Assembly (NCBI RefSeq): GCF_007004545.3
Contig: NZ_CP045503.2
Coordinates: 2,140,501-2,204,500 of the forward strand
Length of the DNA: 64,000 nt
Source: Shewanella eurypsychrophilus
GTDB lineage: Bacteria > Pseudomonadota > Gammaproteobacteria > Enterobacterales > Shewanellaceae
Reading direction: 5' to 3'
Numbering within the stretch: the stretch's first letter is position 1; every line of letters starts with the position of its first letter. A program made the translations under genes and the position numbers. The notes under the pieces were generated by a model. The model saw only the letters and a list, made by a program, of their open reading frames with translations. It searched no databases and had not been told where the DNA came from. Of this stretch, positions 19,887 to 29,605 are shown piece after piece.

Positions 19887-21119
19887 ATGAATCTGGCGTT
19901 ATCTTCACATATTGGCTTTCGTTATTGGCGTGCAAGAAAGGCTAATGGCTTTGCCTCTTTTATTACCTTTTTTGCCGTTTCGGGGATCTTACTTGGCGTT
20001 GCAGCATTAATTATAGTGAGCTCTGTGATGAATGGCCTAGAAGGTCAATTAAAGCAGAGGATTTTAGGTGCGATCCCTCAGTTAACTGTTCATTCTGCCA
20101 CTCCTCTTGATGATTGGCAGTCAGAAGTCGAGGCATTAAAAACCTTAAAAGGCGTGCAGGGAGCAACCCCCAGCATTTCAACTCAGGCTATGGTTCAATC
20201 TCATTCCAATATCAGTGCTATTGAGCTATACGGGATTTATCCTAGTTATGAGCATGCACTGCTTAAAACCATGCAGCGAAGTTTTAATGGCAGTTTCGAA
20301 CAGCTTGAATCGGGTAAGTACCGAGTGGTCTTAGGCTCTGAGCTGGCTAGAAGGTTAGATGTCTCTGTAGGCGAACGTGTGCGTTTACTCAGTGGAGAAG
20401 GCGTGGTGTATTCGCCATTAGGGCCGGTACCGAGTCAACGAAAATTTGTCGTGGCTGGTGTGTTTGAGATGGGCTCCCAAGTTGATGCAAATCTGGCTTA
20501 CATACATTTCGAAGACGCACAAAGATTGATGAGACAAACTCCAGGTGAGATAAAGCAGCTGCGTTTATATCTGCAAGACCCTTTTAATGCTGCCAAATTA
20601 CGACCCGATGTTGTTTTGTTGTTTAAGGCTAAACAAATAGATGTGACAACGACGGATTGGCGTGAGTCCTATGGTCATCTTTTTGGTGCCGTGAAAATGG
20701 AAAAAAACATGATGTCATTGATGCTGAGTCTTATTATTGCAGTGGCAGCATTTAACATAGTATCGGCGCTTGTCATGATGGTCGTTGATAAAACTGCCGA
20801 TGTTGCTGTGTTAAAAACACAAGGGCTTAGCACATTCGATGTGATGGGGATCTTCATGATCCAAGGCTCCTTAAACGCCATCATTGGACTCATTTGTGGT
20901 TTAGCTATTGGGATTGGGCTGACATTAAACCTTAATAGCATTCTTAACAGCTTAGGGGTTTCTATTTTGGGTGCAGGTCAGTCTTTACCTGTCGAGTTGG
21001 TGTGGGGACAGATGGGATGGATTGTTATTGGTACATTGGCTATTTCTTTTATGGCTACTGTATATCCCGCACTAAGGGCCGCAGCGGTTCAACCTGCAAC
21101 GGCGTTGAGATACGAATAA
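19887..21119 (+). CDS. lolC: Lipoprotein-releasing ABC transporter permease LolC
   Basis: The LolCDE complex extracts outer-membrane lipoproteins from the inner membrane and passes them to LolA. This 410-residue permease has the four-helix layout: one N-terminal helix (ITFFAVSGILLGVAALIIVSS), a large periplasmic domain, and three C-terminal helices (for example LIIAVAAFNIVSALVMMVV). It starts LSSHIGFRYWRARKANGFAS. It is first in the order lolC-lolD-lolE and so is called LolC; LolC and LolE are paralogues. A 172-base gap precedes lolD. Confidence 0.93.
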   Translation: MNLALSSHIGFRYWRARKANGFASFITFFAVSGILLGVAALIIVSSVMNGLEGQLKQRILGAIPQLTVHSATPLDDWQSEVEALKTLKGVQGATPSISTQAMVQSHSNISAIELYGIYPSYEHALLKTMQRSFNGSFEQLESGKYRVVLGSELARRLDVSVGERVRLLSGEGVVYSPLGPVPSQRKFVVAGVFEMGSQVDANLAYIHFEDAQRLMRQTPGEIKQLRLYLQDPFNAAKLRPDVVLLFKAKQIDVTTTDWRESYGHLFGAVKMEKNMMSLMLSLIIAVAAFNIVSALVMMVVDKTADVAVLKTQGLSTFDVMGIFMIQGSLNAIIGLICGLAIGIGLTLNLNSILNSLGVSILGAGQSLPVELVWGQMGWIVIGTLAISFMATVYPALRAAAVQPATALRYE

Positions 21120-21240
21120 CTCACTTAAGTGGCAGTTTATTAAGGCAGCATCCTATTAAGATAATATTGCCTTTAGTCATGATTAAACGTCTAACTCGGT
21201 TTAATTCTCGGCTTAGGGATTTGAAAAGATAAACTCGTTC

Positions 21241-21267
21241 ATATGATTTTATCGAGATAAATCATAT
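21241..21267. repeat. Near-perfect inverted repeat in the lolC-lolD gap
   Basis: ATATGATTTTATC, GA, GATAAATCATAT: arms of 12 to 13 bases, differing by one extra T, 25 bases before lolD. It could be an operator or an RNA hairpin. There is no T-run after it, so it is not a typical terminator. Confidence 0.6.
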
Positions 21268-21291
21268 CGAATAAATAAAGAGTGACAGAAT

Positions 21292-22002
21292 ATGCAAGAG
21301 CGATTGCTAACAGTAAAAAATGTCAGTAAAAGGTATACCGAAGGAAGCGTCGATACCCAAGTATTGAACGCAGTAAATCTAGATGTTTTTAAGGGAGAAC
21401 AACTGGCTATTGTTGGAACATCTGGATCAGGAAAGAGTACCTTACTGCACATCATGGGAACCTTAGATAGGCCTAGTAGTGGTCAAGTGACATTACTAGG
21501 TGAAGATCTTTATGAACTGACAAGTAAACGCCAGTCACAGATCCGCAATCAAGATTTAGGCTTTATTTATCAATTTCATCATCTATTGCCTGAGTTTACA
21601 GCCCTGGAAAATGTCGCTATGCCGGCGTTAATTCAAGGTGTTAATCGTGAACTCGCTCATCAAGAGGCTAGAACCTTGCTCGAACGTGTCGGACTTGGAC
21701 ATAGGTTGTCACATGCCCCTTCAGAGATGTCTGGTGGTGAGCGGCAGCGAACAGCGATTGCTAGAGCACTGATCAATAAACCCAAGTTAGTACTCGCTGA
21801 CGAGCCAACCGGTAATCTTGATGCCAGCAGTGGTGAGGCAGTTTATGAGCTCATTCAAGAGCTCGCGACTCAATTTGGAACCGCATTTGTTGTGGTGACC
21901 CATGATACAAAGCTCGCAGCCAGAATGGATAGACAACTGCAAATGAAAGATGGTTTCTTACTGAGTCCTGATGAAGACAAGTTTAAGAGTGAGGCTTCAT
22001 GA
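21292..22002 (+). CDS. lolD: Lipoprotein-releasing ABC transporter ATPase LolD
   Basis: A 236-residue cytoplasmic ATPase of the LolCDE complex. Walker A GTSGSGKST, signature MSGGERQRTAIARAL, Walker B VLADEPTGNLD, H-loop VVVTHD. The LolD-specific stretch YQFHHLLPEFTALENVAMP is present. It overlaps lolE by four bases (ATGA), so the two are coupled. Confidence 0.97.
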   Translation: MQERLLTVKNVSKRYTEGSVDTQVLNAVNLDVFKGEQLAIVGTSGSGKSTLLHIMGTLDRPSSGQVTLLGEDLYELTSKRQSQIRNQDLGFIYQFHHLLPEFTALENVAMPALIQGVNRELAHQEARTLLERVGLGHRLSHAPSEMSGGERQRTAIARALINKPKLVLADEPTGNLDASSGEAVYELIQELATQFGTAFVVVTHDTKLAARMDRQLQMKDGFLLSPDEDKFKSEAS

Positions 22003-23258
22003 GTCAGTTGCTGTCTATTTGGGTCGGTTGGCGTTTCTATTTAGCAAGGCAATCCAATAGTTTTATTAGTTTTATCTCCTTTGCTTCCACAGCGGGTATC
22101 GCTCTGGGTGTTGCGGTCTTAATTGTGGTGCTGTCGGCCATGAATGGCTTTGAACGTGAATTAGAAGAGCGCTTACTTGGGGTTGTCGCTCATGCAGAAC
22201 TCAGTGGTGTTAACGCCCCAGTGCAGAACTGGCAAGGCATAGCTGATGATGCAGCAAAAATTCCAGGGATCATCGCTGCAGCGCCGTTTATACGACTCCA
22301 AGGTTTAGTGCAAAAGCCGGGTGGTTTTCAAGGCTTGTCAGTTTTGGGTATCGATACAGAGCAAGAGCAAAAAGTATCGATTATTTCAAAATTTATGTCC
22401 AGCTCGGCCTGGACGAAATTGTCAGAGAGTAATCAAAATAATATTGTTCTCGGGAAAGGGCTTGCTGAAGCATTAGGCATCGATGTCGGCGACTCCTTGA
22501 GCTTATACATGCCCGATATACAAGCTGCAAATAGCAACACTTCACGCATAGGAACAGCGAAAAGCTATCGATTTGTCGTGGCGGGTGTATTCGAGCTCGG
22601 TGGGGAATTGGACCTGTCGACGGCATACGTGCCTATGGAGTACGCTGCGTCTATTCTGAAAATGGAAGAGGGCGTGTCGGGTGTTAGAGTTAAAGTTGAT
22701 AAAGTCTTTGAAGCACCAAGATTAATCAGAGAATTAGGTTATAGCCAACAGCAGTATTTATACTTGAGTGATTGGACACGTACTCAAGGGAACCTTTATC
22801 AGGATATACAGCTGGTCAGGGTTGTGATGTATTTAGTTTTAGCGCTAGTGATTGCTGTTGCCTGTTTCAATATCGTATCAACGTTAGTGATGGCTGTTCG
22901 TGATAAACAGTCTGAAATAGCAATCTTACTCACCATGGGGATGAAACGAGCCTCCATTATGATGATTTTTATCGTGCAAGGCGCACTCAATGGATTATTG
23001 GGTTGCCTGCTTGGTGGGGTTTTTGGCGTGTTAGTGGCCGAGAATTTGAGTAAAATCGCCTCGTCAATTGAGAGTTTACTCGGCATTAAATTTCTATCCG
23101 CGGATGTTTATTTTATCGATTTTCTCCCTTCACAGCTCAATATGGCAGATGTTTTTACTGTACTGATATTAGCCTTTGTAATGAGTCTGCTTTCGACCAT
23201 CTATCCCGCCTGGAAGGCGAGTAAGACTCAACCTGCGATGGCGCTTGCCGGAAGGTAA
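21999..23258 (+). CDS. lolE: Lipoprotein-releasing ABC transporter permease LolE
   Basis: A 419-residue paralogue of LolC with the same FtsX/MacB topology: first helix GIALGVAVLIVVLSAMNGFE, periplasmic domain, then three helices including LALVIAVACFNIVSTLVM. LolE contributes the lipoprotein-binding side of the complex. Its ATG overlaps the lolD stop. Transcription probably ends at hairpins in 23263-23385. Confidence 0.94.
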   Translation: MSQLLSIWVGWRFYLARQSNSFISFISFASTAGIALGVAVLIVVLSAMNGFERELEERLLGVVAHAELSGVNAPVQNWQGIADDAAKIPGIIAAAPFIRLQGLVQKPGGFQGLSVLGIDTEQEQKVSIISKFMSSSAWTKLSESNQNNIVLGKGLAEALGIDVGDSLSLYMPDIQAANSNTSRIGTAKSYRFVVAGVFELGGELDLSTAYVPMEYAASILKMEEGVSGVRVKVDKVFEAPRLIRELGYSQQQYLYLSDWTRTQGNLYQDIQLVRVVMYLVLALVIAVACFNIVSTLVMAVRDKQSEIAILLTMGMKRASIMMIFIVQGALNGLLGCLLGGVFGVLVAENLSKIASSIESLLGIKFLSADVYFIDFLPSQLNMADVFTVLILAFVMSLLSTIYPAWKASKTQPAMALAGR

Positions 23259-23360
23259 TTGTTACGCGAGAGAACGGCTATAGTCATATTAGGCGCGCCA
23301 ATTTATTCGTAGCTAAGCCGTTTTCTATGATTGAGGAGTAACGGGCTGGTTAATCGAGGC

Positions 23361-23385
23361 ACCGACCACATATGGTCGGTTTTGC
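23361..23385. terminator. Hairpin between lolE and the DUF2062 gene
   Basis: ACCGACCA, CATA, TGGTCGGT followed by TTTTGC. The stem is perfect (8 bp) but the T-run is short, so terminator strength is moderate. Confidence 0.6.
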
Positions 23386-23412
23386 TTGAGCCGCTAATAT
23401 TGACCCTTGTCA

Positions 23413-23922
23413 CTAATGCTGGTTACGACTCTTCCATTTAAACAAAATTGAATACTTCCACAGTGCCTTTATCAACAGATAACCACAAACAGCAAAAATA
23501 GTCCCCAATACTAAACAACCCAATAAAAAGGGTGGGCCTATGGTGAATACAGAAGCTTCAACCCATTGCCAAGTGGCTTCGAAGGCGAACTCTTGTGGTG
23601 GGTGACTGAGAATTTTTGCCCCTAGCATATAAGCTGCGTAAAACATAAATGGCATAGTGATGGGATTGGTTATCCACACTAATGCTACCGCCAGAGGCAG
23701 ATTACAGTTAAACACAATGGCTAAGGCGGCGGCTAAGACCATTTGAAATGGCATTGGCATCCAAGCAACAAAGAGTCCAACGGCGAATGCCGCAGGGGCT
23801 GAGCGACGATTCAAGGTCCATAAATTCGCTTTATGAAGTAACTTCCCAAACATCTGTAAATGTTTATGGTTTCGTAGTGTTTCAGGTTTAGGCATAAACC
23901 TTTCAATGATTTTTTTTGGCAT
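23413..23922 (-). CDS. DUF2062 family inner membrane protein
   Basis: About 169 residues with three hydrophobic segments. A characteristic proline-rich core, FAVGLFVAWMPMPFQMVLAA..ALVWITNPITMPFMFYAAY, is the DUF2062 pattern. The N-terminus is basic (PKKIIERFMPKPETLRNHKH). ATG at 23922 is chosen over TTG at 23931. The family has no established function. Its start lies only 31 bases from the divergent comEC start, so the two promoters must overlap. Confidence 0.8.
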   Translation of the reverse strand: MPKKIIERFMPKPETLRNHKHLQMFGKLLHKANLWTLNRRSAPAAFAVGLFVAWMPMPFQMVLAAALAIVFNCNLPLAVALVWITNPITMPFMFYAAYMLGAKILSHPPQEFAFEATWQWVEASVFTIGPPFLLGCLVLGTIFAVCGYLLIKALWKYSILFKWKSRNQH

Positions 23923-23953
23923 AGATTGCAATTACTGTCTTAACTTATTCAGT

Positions 23954-26332
23954 ATGAATCGATTTATGATTGGTTTCAGCGTTACCATTATATCCACTCT
24001 GCTGTGGCCATTGTTACCAACAGCATCACTTTATATCACCTCAGTAGTGGTCGGCTTACTAGTGCTAAAACGCGCTCCAATTATAGCTGGAACGCTACTC
24101 GCTGTTGGGTGGGTATCTATTTTTGTCCAACTCTTATTGTTTGTTGAACCACCGAACAGAGCACAAAATATAATCGTGAGGGGCGAAATCATATCACTAG
24201 TTCGCTCAAACAGCGACTGGGTTAGTATGGATATTCGCCTGTTGAAATTAAAAAATGTTAATTTGTTGCCAAAAGCACTCAGGGTGACGTGGCAGCATGC
24301 ACCTAAGGTAACGGTAGGTGAACAGTGGGAATGGGTTATTCAGCCCAAACCCATTACGAGTGTATTAAACCAAGGTGGTTATAACCAGCAACGCAGTTTA
24401 CTCAGCAAGCATATCGTCATGAAAGGCCGAGTCATATCTGGTTCTTTGATAGGCCATGTTGATACACCTAGAAGCCAAATTATTACTCGCTTAACGCCTT
24501 TAATGATGCAGTTGGATCATGGTGACTTGATCTTAGCGGTTTTAGTTGGCGATAAAAGCTTGATCAATGAGCTGAGGTGGGCTGCATTACGGGTGACGGG
24601 AACGGGTCATTTGATTGCAATATCTGGCCTGCATTTGACCGTTGTTGCAAGTTGGGTATTTATTTTATCTCAAGTTATTCTCAGTCGTTACCTTGTCTGT
24701 GTCAGCCGAAGAAACTTATTGATAGCAGGTTTTTTATCGGCACTATCTGCCGGTGCTTATGCATATCTTGCGGGCTTTGCACTACCGACTCAACGTGCAC
24801 TAATCATGTTATTGCTACTGCTTTTACTTGCTGCAGTTAAGCGTTACTCATCACCCTGGGAGCGCTTGCTTTATGCACTGTTTCTCATTCTCTTATTGGA
24901 CCCTCTTAGCAGTTTAAGCGCGAGTTTTTGGCTGTCATTTTCAGCGTTAGGGATCATCCTACTGACTATCAGTCAACAGAATAAGCAGACATCAGAACTC
25001 AGAGAACTCGGGATCATTAACAGACGTCACACCCATAAAATGGCACTTTTTTGGTCGATACAATGGCGTTTAAGCCTTGGGCTTGGCATTTTACAGGCAA
25101 TACTGTTTGGTGGGATTTCTGCCTATGGCTTACTGTTTAACCTTATTTTGGTTCCTTGGTTTAGCTTAATTGTGATCCCCTTGGCTATGGTGAGCTTTGG
25201 GCTATGGATGCTCGCAGGGCTGATTAGCGTCGATATTCATCCTATTTTTTACCTTGTTGATATGAGTCTATTGCCTATGAGTCTTGGGTTTGAACTGGTT
25301 GACACGCTACCGAGTGCTTGGATACGAGTATCAAGTCATATGATAGCGTGTTTAGGATTCTTCTTGCTCGGAGTATGGTTAGCACTCAAAGGGACGCTTG
25401 TTAGGTGGAGACTGGTATCCTTGACCCTATCGTTACCATTAATTATTACCCTAATAAATGAGCAGCTGAGTCTATCCGCTAGCGAATGGAGACTGCATTT
25501 GTTGGATGTCGGTCAGGGGTTAAGCGTCGTCATAGAAAAATCGGGTCATGGTTTGATTTATGATACGGGAGCGGCCTATGGCAGCGACTTTACCTATGCC
25601 GAGCGGGTTATTTTGCCTTTTCTTCACAGTAAGGGAATAAACCGCATTGATTATCTGGTGATCAGTCACAGTGATAACGATCATGCTGGTGGGGCTAAAG
25701 TGATTCTTCAACATTTTGAGCAGACGACCCTGATTAGTGACTTACCCTATGTGTTTAAATCTAGGGAAGAGATACATCAGTCTGGAACATTTGGGCTGAA
25801 TAAGCACTCTGAGGATATTTATCGTCACTCACTACTTAATTGCCGTCCTAAGCGGTTAGATTGGCAAGGACTAACGCTTGAAATATTAGCACCTCTGCAA
25901 GCGAGCAAAGGAAACAATGGCTCTTGCGTGTTGAAAGTGTCTGATGGAGAGCATCAAGTGCTATTAACTGGGGATATAGAACATAAAGCTGAATATTTAT
26001 TGTTACAGCAATCAATAAACCTCTCTAGTGATGTGTTAATTGCACCTCATCACGGCAGCCGTACGTCATCAACTCAAGCCTTTATAAATACAGTATCGCC
26101 TAGCTTAGTACTTATACCCGCTGGCTTTAATAATCGATATGGTTTGCCTAAACACGATGTTGTTGAACGCTACATTGCTAGCGGGGCTGAAGTGATAACC
26201 ACAGGAAAGGAGGGGCAGGTTAGTATAGTTTTTCGGCACGATAAACGTCTTATTACAACTTACCGCTCCGATTTAGCGCCTTTTTGGTACAACAGCTTGT
26301 TTAGGTTTGGTGAGTTGAAAAATACAGAGTAG
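23954..26332 (+). CDS. comEC: ComEC/Rec2 DNA-uptake channel protein
   Basis: A 792-residue protein in which three parts follow in order: an N-terminal membrane/OB region, the multi-helix Competence domain (VTGTGHLIAISGLHLTVVA at about residues 215-235), and a C-terminal metallo-beta-lactamase-like domain (HLLDVGQGLSVVI.. and SHSDNDHAGG, then LTGDIE and APHHGSRTSS). ComEC carries single-stranded DNA across the inner membrane during transformation, and the MBL domain is thought to degrade the other strand. The ATG at 23954 is preferred over an upstream frame start at 23906 that would overlap the divergent gene. msbA follows 33 bases later. Confidence 0.94.
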   Translation: MNRFMIGFSVTIISTLLWPLLPTASLYITSVVVGLLVLKRAPIIAGTLLAVGWVSIFVQLLLFVEPPNRAQNIIVRGEIISLVRSNSDWVSMDIRLLKLKNVNLLPKALRVTWQHAPKVTVGEQWEWVIQPKPITSVLNQGGYNQQRSLLSKHIVMKGRVISGSLIGHVDTPRSQIITRLTPLMMQLDHGDLILAVLVGDKSLINELRWAALRVTGTGHLIAISGLHLTVVASWVFILSQVILSRYLVCVSRRNLLIAGFLSALSAGAYAYLAGFALPTQRALIMLLLLLLLAAVKRYSSPWERLLYALFLILLLDPLSSLSASFWLSFSALGIILLTISQQNKQTSELRELGIINRRHTHKMALFWSIQWRLSLGLGILQAILFGGISAYGLLFNLILVPWFSLIVIPLAMVSFGLWMLAGLISVDIHPIFYLVDMSLLPMSLGFELVDTLPSAWIRVSSHMIACLGFFLLGVWLALKGTLVRWRLVSLTLSLPLIITLINEQLSLSASEWRLHLLDVGQGLSVVIEKSGHGLIYDTGAAYGSDFTYAERVILPFLHSKGINRIDYLVISHSDNDHAGGAKVILQHFEQTTLISDLPYVFKSREEIHQSGTFGLNKHSEDIYRHSLLNCRPKRLDWQGLTLEILAPLQASKGNNGSCVLKVSDGEHQVLLTGDIEHKAEYLLLQQSINLSSDVLIAPHHGSRTSSTQAFINTVSPSLVLIPAGFNNRYGLPKHDVVERYIASGAEVITTGKEGQVSIVFRHDKRLITTYRSDLAPFWYNSLFRFGELKNTE

Positions 26333-26365
26333 AATGCATTTTTTGAATTATGAATAGACCCGTTA

Positions 26366-28198
26366 ATGTCAAACTCTTCAAATCAAGAATCAAAGAATGA
26401 AGTCTGGAGCGTTTTTAAACGCCTGATGGGTTATATAAAGCCATTGAAAGTAGTGTTTGCTTTTGCTGTTTTGGGCCTAGTGATGTACGCCGCAGTTGAT
26501 GCAACATTTATTGCTGTGATTAAACCCTTTATCGATGGTGGTTTTGGTGGCCAGGCCGGTGAAGTGACTTCAGCTGTGGGTGTCGGTGGTGTCGATCTAG
26601 GGACCAGTGAAGGTTTTGGTGCATCCAGTGATGTGCTCATGCTAGCACCTATTGTTGTTATTGTATTATTTAGCCTTAGAGGCTTAGCCAACTTCTTATC
26701 GACCTATTGTATCTCATACATGAGTGCGCGTTTGATCATGGATATGCGCCAAGAGGTATTCGAACATTATCTGACACTTCCTGTCAGCTATATCGACAGA
26801 GAAAACTCAGGTAACCTTATTTCCCGTGTGACCTATGACACTGAACAGATTGCCAGAGCAACCGGTAGTGCACTGATCAGCATAGTCAGAGACAGTATTA
26901 CTGTGGTCGGCATGTTGGCTATCATGTTCTTTTACTCCTGGAAGCTATCTCTTTGTATTTTGGTCATAGGTCCCATCATAGGTTTGATCATCTCTATCGT
27001 CAGCAAGCGATTTCGCAAGGTCTCTAAGCGAATTCAAACCGCAATGGGTGGAGTGACTGCTGCAACAGAGCAGATGATTAAAGGGCACAAGAATGTTTTG
27101 GCTTTCGGCGGGCAAGAAACCGAATCTCACCGTTTTGCTGTAGTGAATGAACAAAATCGTTACCAGAATATGAAGTTGGCAATGGCACAATCAATAAGCC
27201 AACCGCTTGTAATGGTGATTGGTTCCTTTGCATTGGCTTTCGTTCTTTATGCTGCAAGTTTTGAGGGAATGCAAGAGGAGCTGACTGCAGGTACGTTTGC
27301 GACAATTCTTGGCGCTATGCTCGCAATGTTGCAGCCGATTAAAAATTTGACCAGAGTGAACGCTGAGTTTCAACGCGGTATTGCTGCCTGTACCACCATT
27401 TTTGAGCTATTAGATACTCAGCCCGAAGTTGATACTGGCCAGTATACGGTGGATAGAGTGAAAGGTAATTTGAGCTTTAATCAGGTGAACTTCCGCTACC
27501 CTGATCAAGAGAGGCTTGCCTTAGAGCAGATTGACTTTACCGTTAAACAAGGCCAGACCATCGCTTTAGTAGGGCGTTCAGGTTCAGGTAAATCTACGAT
27601 AGCAAGTCTTGTGACGCGTTTTTACACTGGGCTTGAAGAGGGCTCAATTGAGCTTGATGGTGTCAATATCGATGATTATGACTTGAAGTGCCTGAGAAAT
27701 CAGGTGGCATTAGTCTCTCAACAAGTGACATTATTTAATGACTCTATTGCCAACAATATCTCATATGCTTATCCCGGTGAGGTGACAAGGGAGCAGATTA
27801 TAGAAGCTGCAACTCTTGCCCATGCTATGGAGTTTGTTGAGTTATTACCAGAAGGGTTAGATACCCAAGTCGGTGAAAATGGTGTTTTACTTTCTGGTGG
27901 ACAGAGACAAAGAATAGCCATTGCGCGGGCTATTTTACGTAACTCACCTGTATTAATCCTCGATGAAGCCACATCAGCATTAGATACAGAGTCTGAGAAG
28001 GCCATTCAGTTAGGCTTAGATAACTTACGTCACAATAGAACTTCGATAGTGATTGCTCACCGACTTTCAACCATAGAATCTGCGGATCAAATACTCGTCA
28101 TTGATCAAGGTAGAGTCGTTGAGCGAGGCGACCATCAGTCTCTTATCGCTAAAAAGGGTATCTATTCTAATCTGTATAACATGCAGTTTAGCAATTAA
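26366..28198 (+). CDS. msbA: Lipid A export ATP-binding/permease protein MsbA
   Basis: MsbA flips lipid A-core across the inner membrane. The protein has 610 residues against about 582 in E. coli. It has six membrane helices, then an ATPase with Walker A GRSGSGKST, signature LLSGGQRQRIAIARAIL, Walker B LILDEATSALD and H-loop IAHRLST. The extra length is mainly a Gly/Val/Ser-rich insertion (about residues 56-86, for example GGQAGEVTSAVGVGGVDLGT) in the first periplasmic loop after IKPFIDGGFG. lpxK follows four bases after the stop. Confidence 0.96.
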   Translation: MSNSSNQESKNEVWSVFKRLMGYIKPLKVVFAFAVLGLVMYAAVDATFIAVIKPFIDGGFGGQAGEVTSAVGVGGVDLGTSEGFGASSDVLMLAPIVVIVLFSLRGLANFLSTYCISYMSARLIMDMRQEVFEHYLTLPVSYIDRENSGNLISRVTYDTEQIARATGSALISIVRDSITVVGMLAIMFFYSWKLSLCILVIGPIIGLIISIVSKRFRKVSKRIQTAMGGVTAATEQMIKGHKNVLAFGGQETESHRFAVVNEQNRYQNMKLAMAQSISQPLVMVIGSFALAFVLYAASFEGMQEELTAGTFATILGAMLAMLQPIKNLTRVNAEFQRGIAACTTIFELLDTQPEVDTGQYTVDRVKGNLSFNQVNFRYPDQERLALEQIDFTVKQGQTIALVGRSGSGKSTIASLVTRFYTGLEEGSIELDGVNIDDYDLKCLRNQVALVSQQVTLFNDSIANNISYAYPGEVTREQIIEAATLAHAMEFVELLPEGLDTQVGENGVLLSGGQRQRIAIARAILRNSPVLILDEATSALDTESEKAIQLGLDNLRHNRTSIVIAHRLSTIESADQILVIDQGRVVERGDHQSLIAKKGIYSNLYNMQFSN

Positions 28199-28201
28199 TT
28201 T

Positions 28202-29224
28202 ATGCAAGAGTTTGTCAATAAAGTTTGGTATCCGAACAAAAATACGCCTCTTGCATATAAAGTGTTTAAGCGCCTTTTGTTACCATTATCTCTACTTTTC
28301 TGGTTAGTCAGTGGTGTTAGGCGCGTCTTGTTTAAATGTGGGATAAAGCAAACTTTCGCATTGCCTGTGCCGGTTATTATCGTCGGCAATATTACGGTTG
28401 GCGGCAGTGGTAAAACACCCATGGTTATTTTTCTTATTGAATTAATGAGAAAACATGGCTTGAAACCTGGGGTGATCAGTCGAGGCTATGGTGTTGAATT
28501 TGAGGGTGTGAAAAGCGTTGAGCGCCATATGTCGGCTGCTGAAGTGGGTGATGAGCCTGCTATGATTGTTGCAAGAACGGCTGTACCTATGGTGATTGGC
28601 GCTGACAGAGTTAAGGCCGCGAAAGCCTTGATTCATTCTGGGCAGGTTGATGTCATCATTAGTGACGATGGTTTGCAGCATTATCGTCTTGAGCGAGATA
28701 TTGAACTCTTGATCCTTGATGGAGAACGACGTTTTGGCAATGAAATGTTATTGCCTTCCGGTCCGCTAAGAGAAGGGGTGTGGCGCGCTAAGCATGTTGA
28801 TTTCACCATAGTAAATGGAAAGGCTCATGATGGAGAATTTCAGATGAGTCTGCAGCCTCAAGCTATTCAGCCAGTTTCCGCTTCAGGCAATGGCACTTTT
28901 GTACCATGCCCTGTGGTCGCTGTTGCTGGGATAGGCAATCCTCAACGCTTTTTTAATACATTGCATGAGCAGGGGCATACTTTAACTAAATGTCATGAGT
29001 TTGAAGACCATCAAAAGTTTACGCTTGAATTACTCACTCAAGTGGCAGGCGAACAAACCATTTTAATGACAGAAAAAGATGCGGTTAAGTGTCGCGATTT
29101 TGCAAAAGATAACTGGTGGTATTTAGCTGTTGATGCCAAGCTACCGACAAAATTTGAAGTGAACCTCATGGATAAACTCCATCGAGTTATTGTTGAAAAA
29201 GAAGGAAAATCAGATGGCGTTTGA
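28202..29224 (+). CDS. lpxK: Tetraacyldisaccharide 4'-kinase
   Basis: LpxK (EC 2.7.1.130) phosphorylates the 4' position of the lipid A disaccharide at the inner membrane. It has 340 residues, with an N-terminal membrane-associated helix ([15 protein letters not shown]) and P-loop [13 protein letters not shown]. The signatures SRGYG and VGDEPAMI and the DDGLQHYRL motif are all present. Its 3' end overlaps the start of ycaR. Confidence 0.96.
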   Translation: MQEFVNKVWYPNKNTPLAYKVFKRLLLPLSLLFWLVSGVRRVLFKCGIKQTFALPVPVIIVGNITVGGSGKTPMVIFLIELMRKHGLKPGVISRGYGVEFEGVKSVERHMSAAEVGDEPAMIVARTAVPMVIGADRVKAAKALIHSGQVDVIISDDGLQHYRLERDIELLILDGERRFGNEMLLPSGPLREGVWRAKHVDFTIVNGKAHDGEFQMSLQPQAIQPVSASGNGTFVPCPVVAVAGIGNPQRFFNTLHEQGHTLTKCHEFEDHQKFTLELLTQVAGEQTILMTEKDAVKCRDFAKDNWWYLAVDAKLPTKFEVNLMDKLHRVIVEKEGKSDGV

Positions 29225-29393
29225 TAAAAAACTATTAGAAATTGTTGCTTGCCCGGTCTGTAAAGGCAAACTGGATTACGATAAAGCCAAACAACAATTG
29301 ATCTGTAAAGCTGACCGATTGGCCTATGCCATCAACGATGGGATCCCAGTTTTATTGGAAAATATGGCTGAACCATGGAAAGATGAAGCGTAA
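29214..29393 (+). CDS. ycaR: Trm112-like zinc-ribbon protein YcaR
   Basis: 59 residues, [20 protein letters not shown].., with one CPVC pair and a later [19 protein letters not shown] segment typical of the UPF0434/Trm112 family. GAAGGAAA precedes the ATG at 29214, inside the lpxK 3' end, so the genes are coupled. In many relatives kdsB follows; here the operon ends at a terminator and kdsB is absent from the window. Confidence 0.9.
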   Translation: MAFDKKLLEIVACPVCKGKLDYDKAKQQLICKADRLAYAINDGIPVLLENMAEPWKDEA

Positions 29394-29410
29394 GCTGTAG
29401 CTTAATGAAT

Positions 29411-29435
29411 AAACGCTCCTGTAGGGAGCGTTTTT
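29411..29435 (+). terminator. Intrinsic terminator of comEC-msbA-lpxK-ycaR
   Basis: AAACGCTCC, TGTAG, GGAGCGTTTTT, just after the ycaR stop. Confidence 0.9.
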
Positions 29436-29605
29436 CATAGTAGTAGTGTTTATATCTGCTTGGCCTACTCATTTTTACTTCCTCTTGCTTAAAGCTGACT
29501 TCAGCTTCATTTTTATTTTGATTCGCTTATTGTCCTCACTTAAAAGCCCATTTACACTGCAACTCCTCTATAACTAAAATTATAAAAATCAATAAGGGAT
29601 ATATT

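Noticed and set aside
23906..23953. comEC start at 23906
   Set aside because: It would overlap the divergent DUF2062 gene, and the added residues are not typical.
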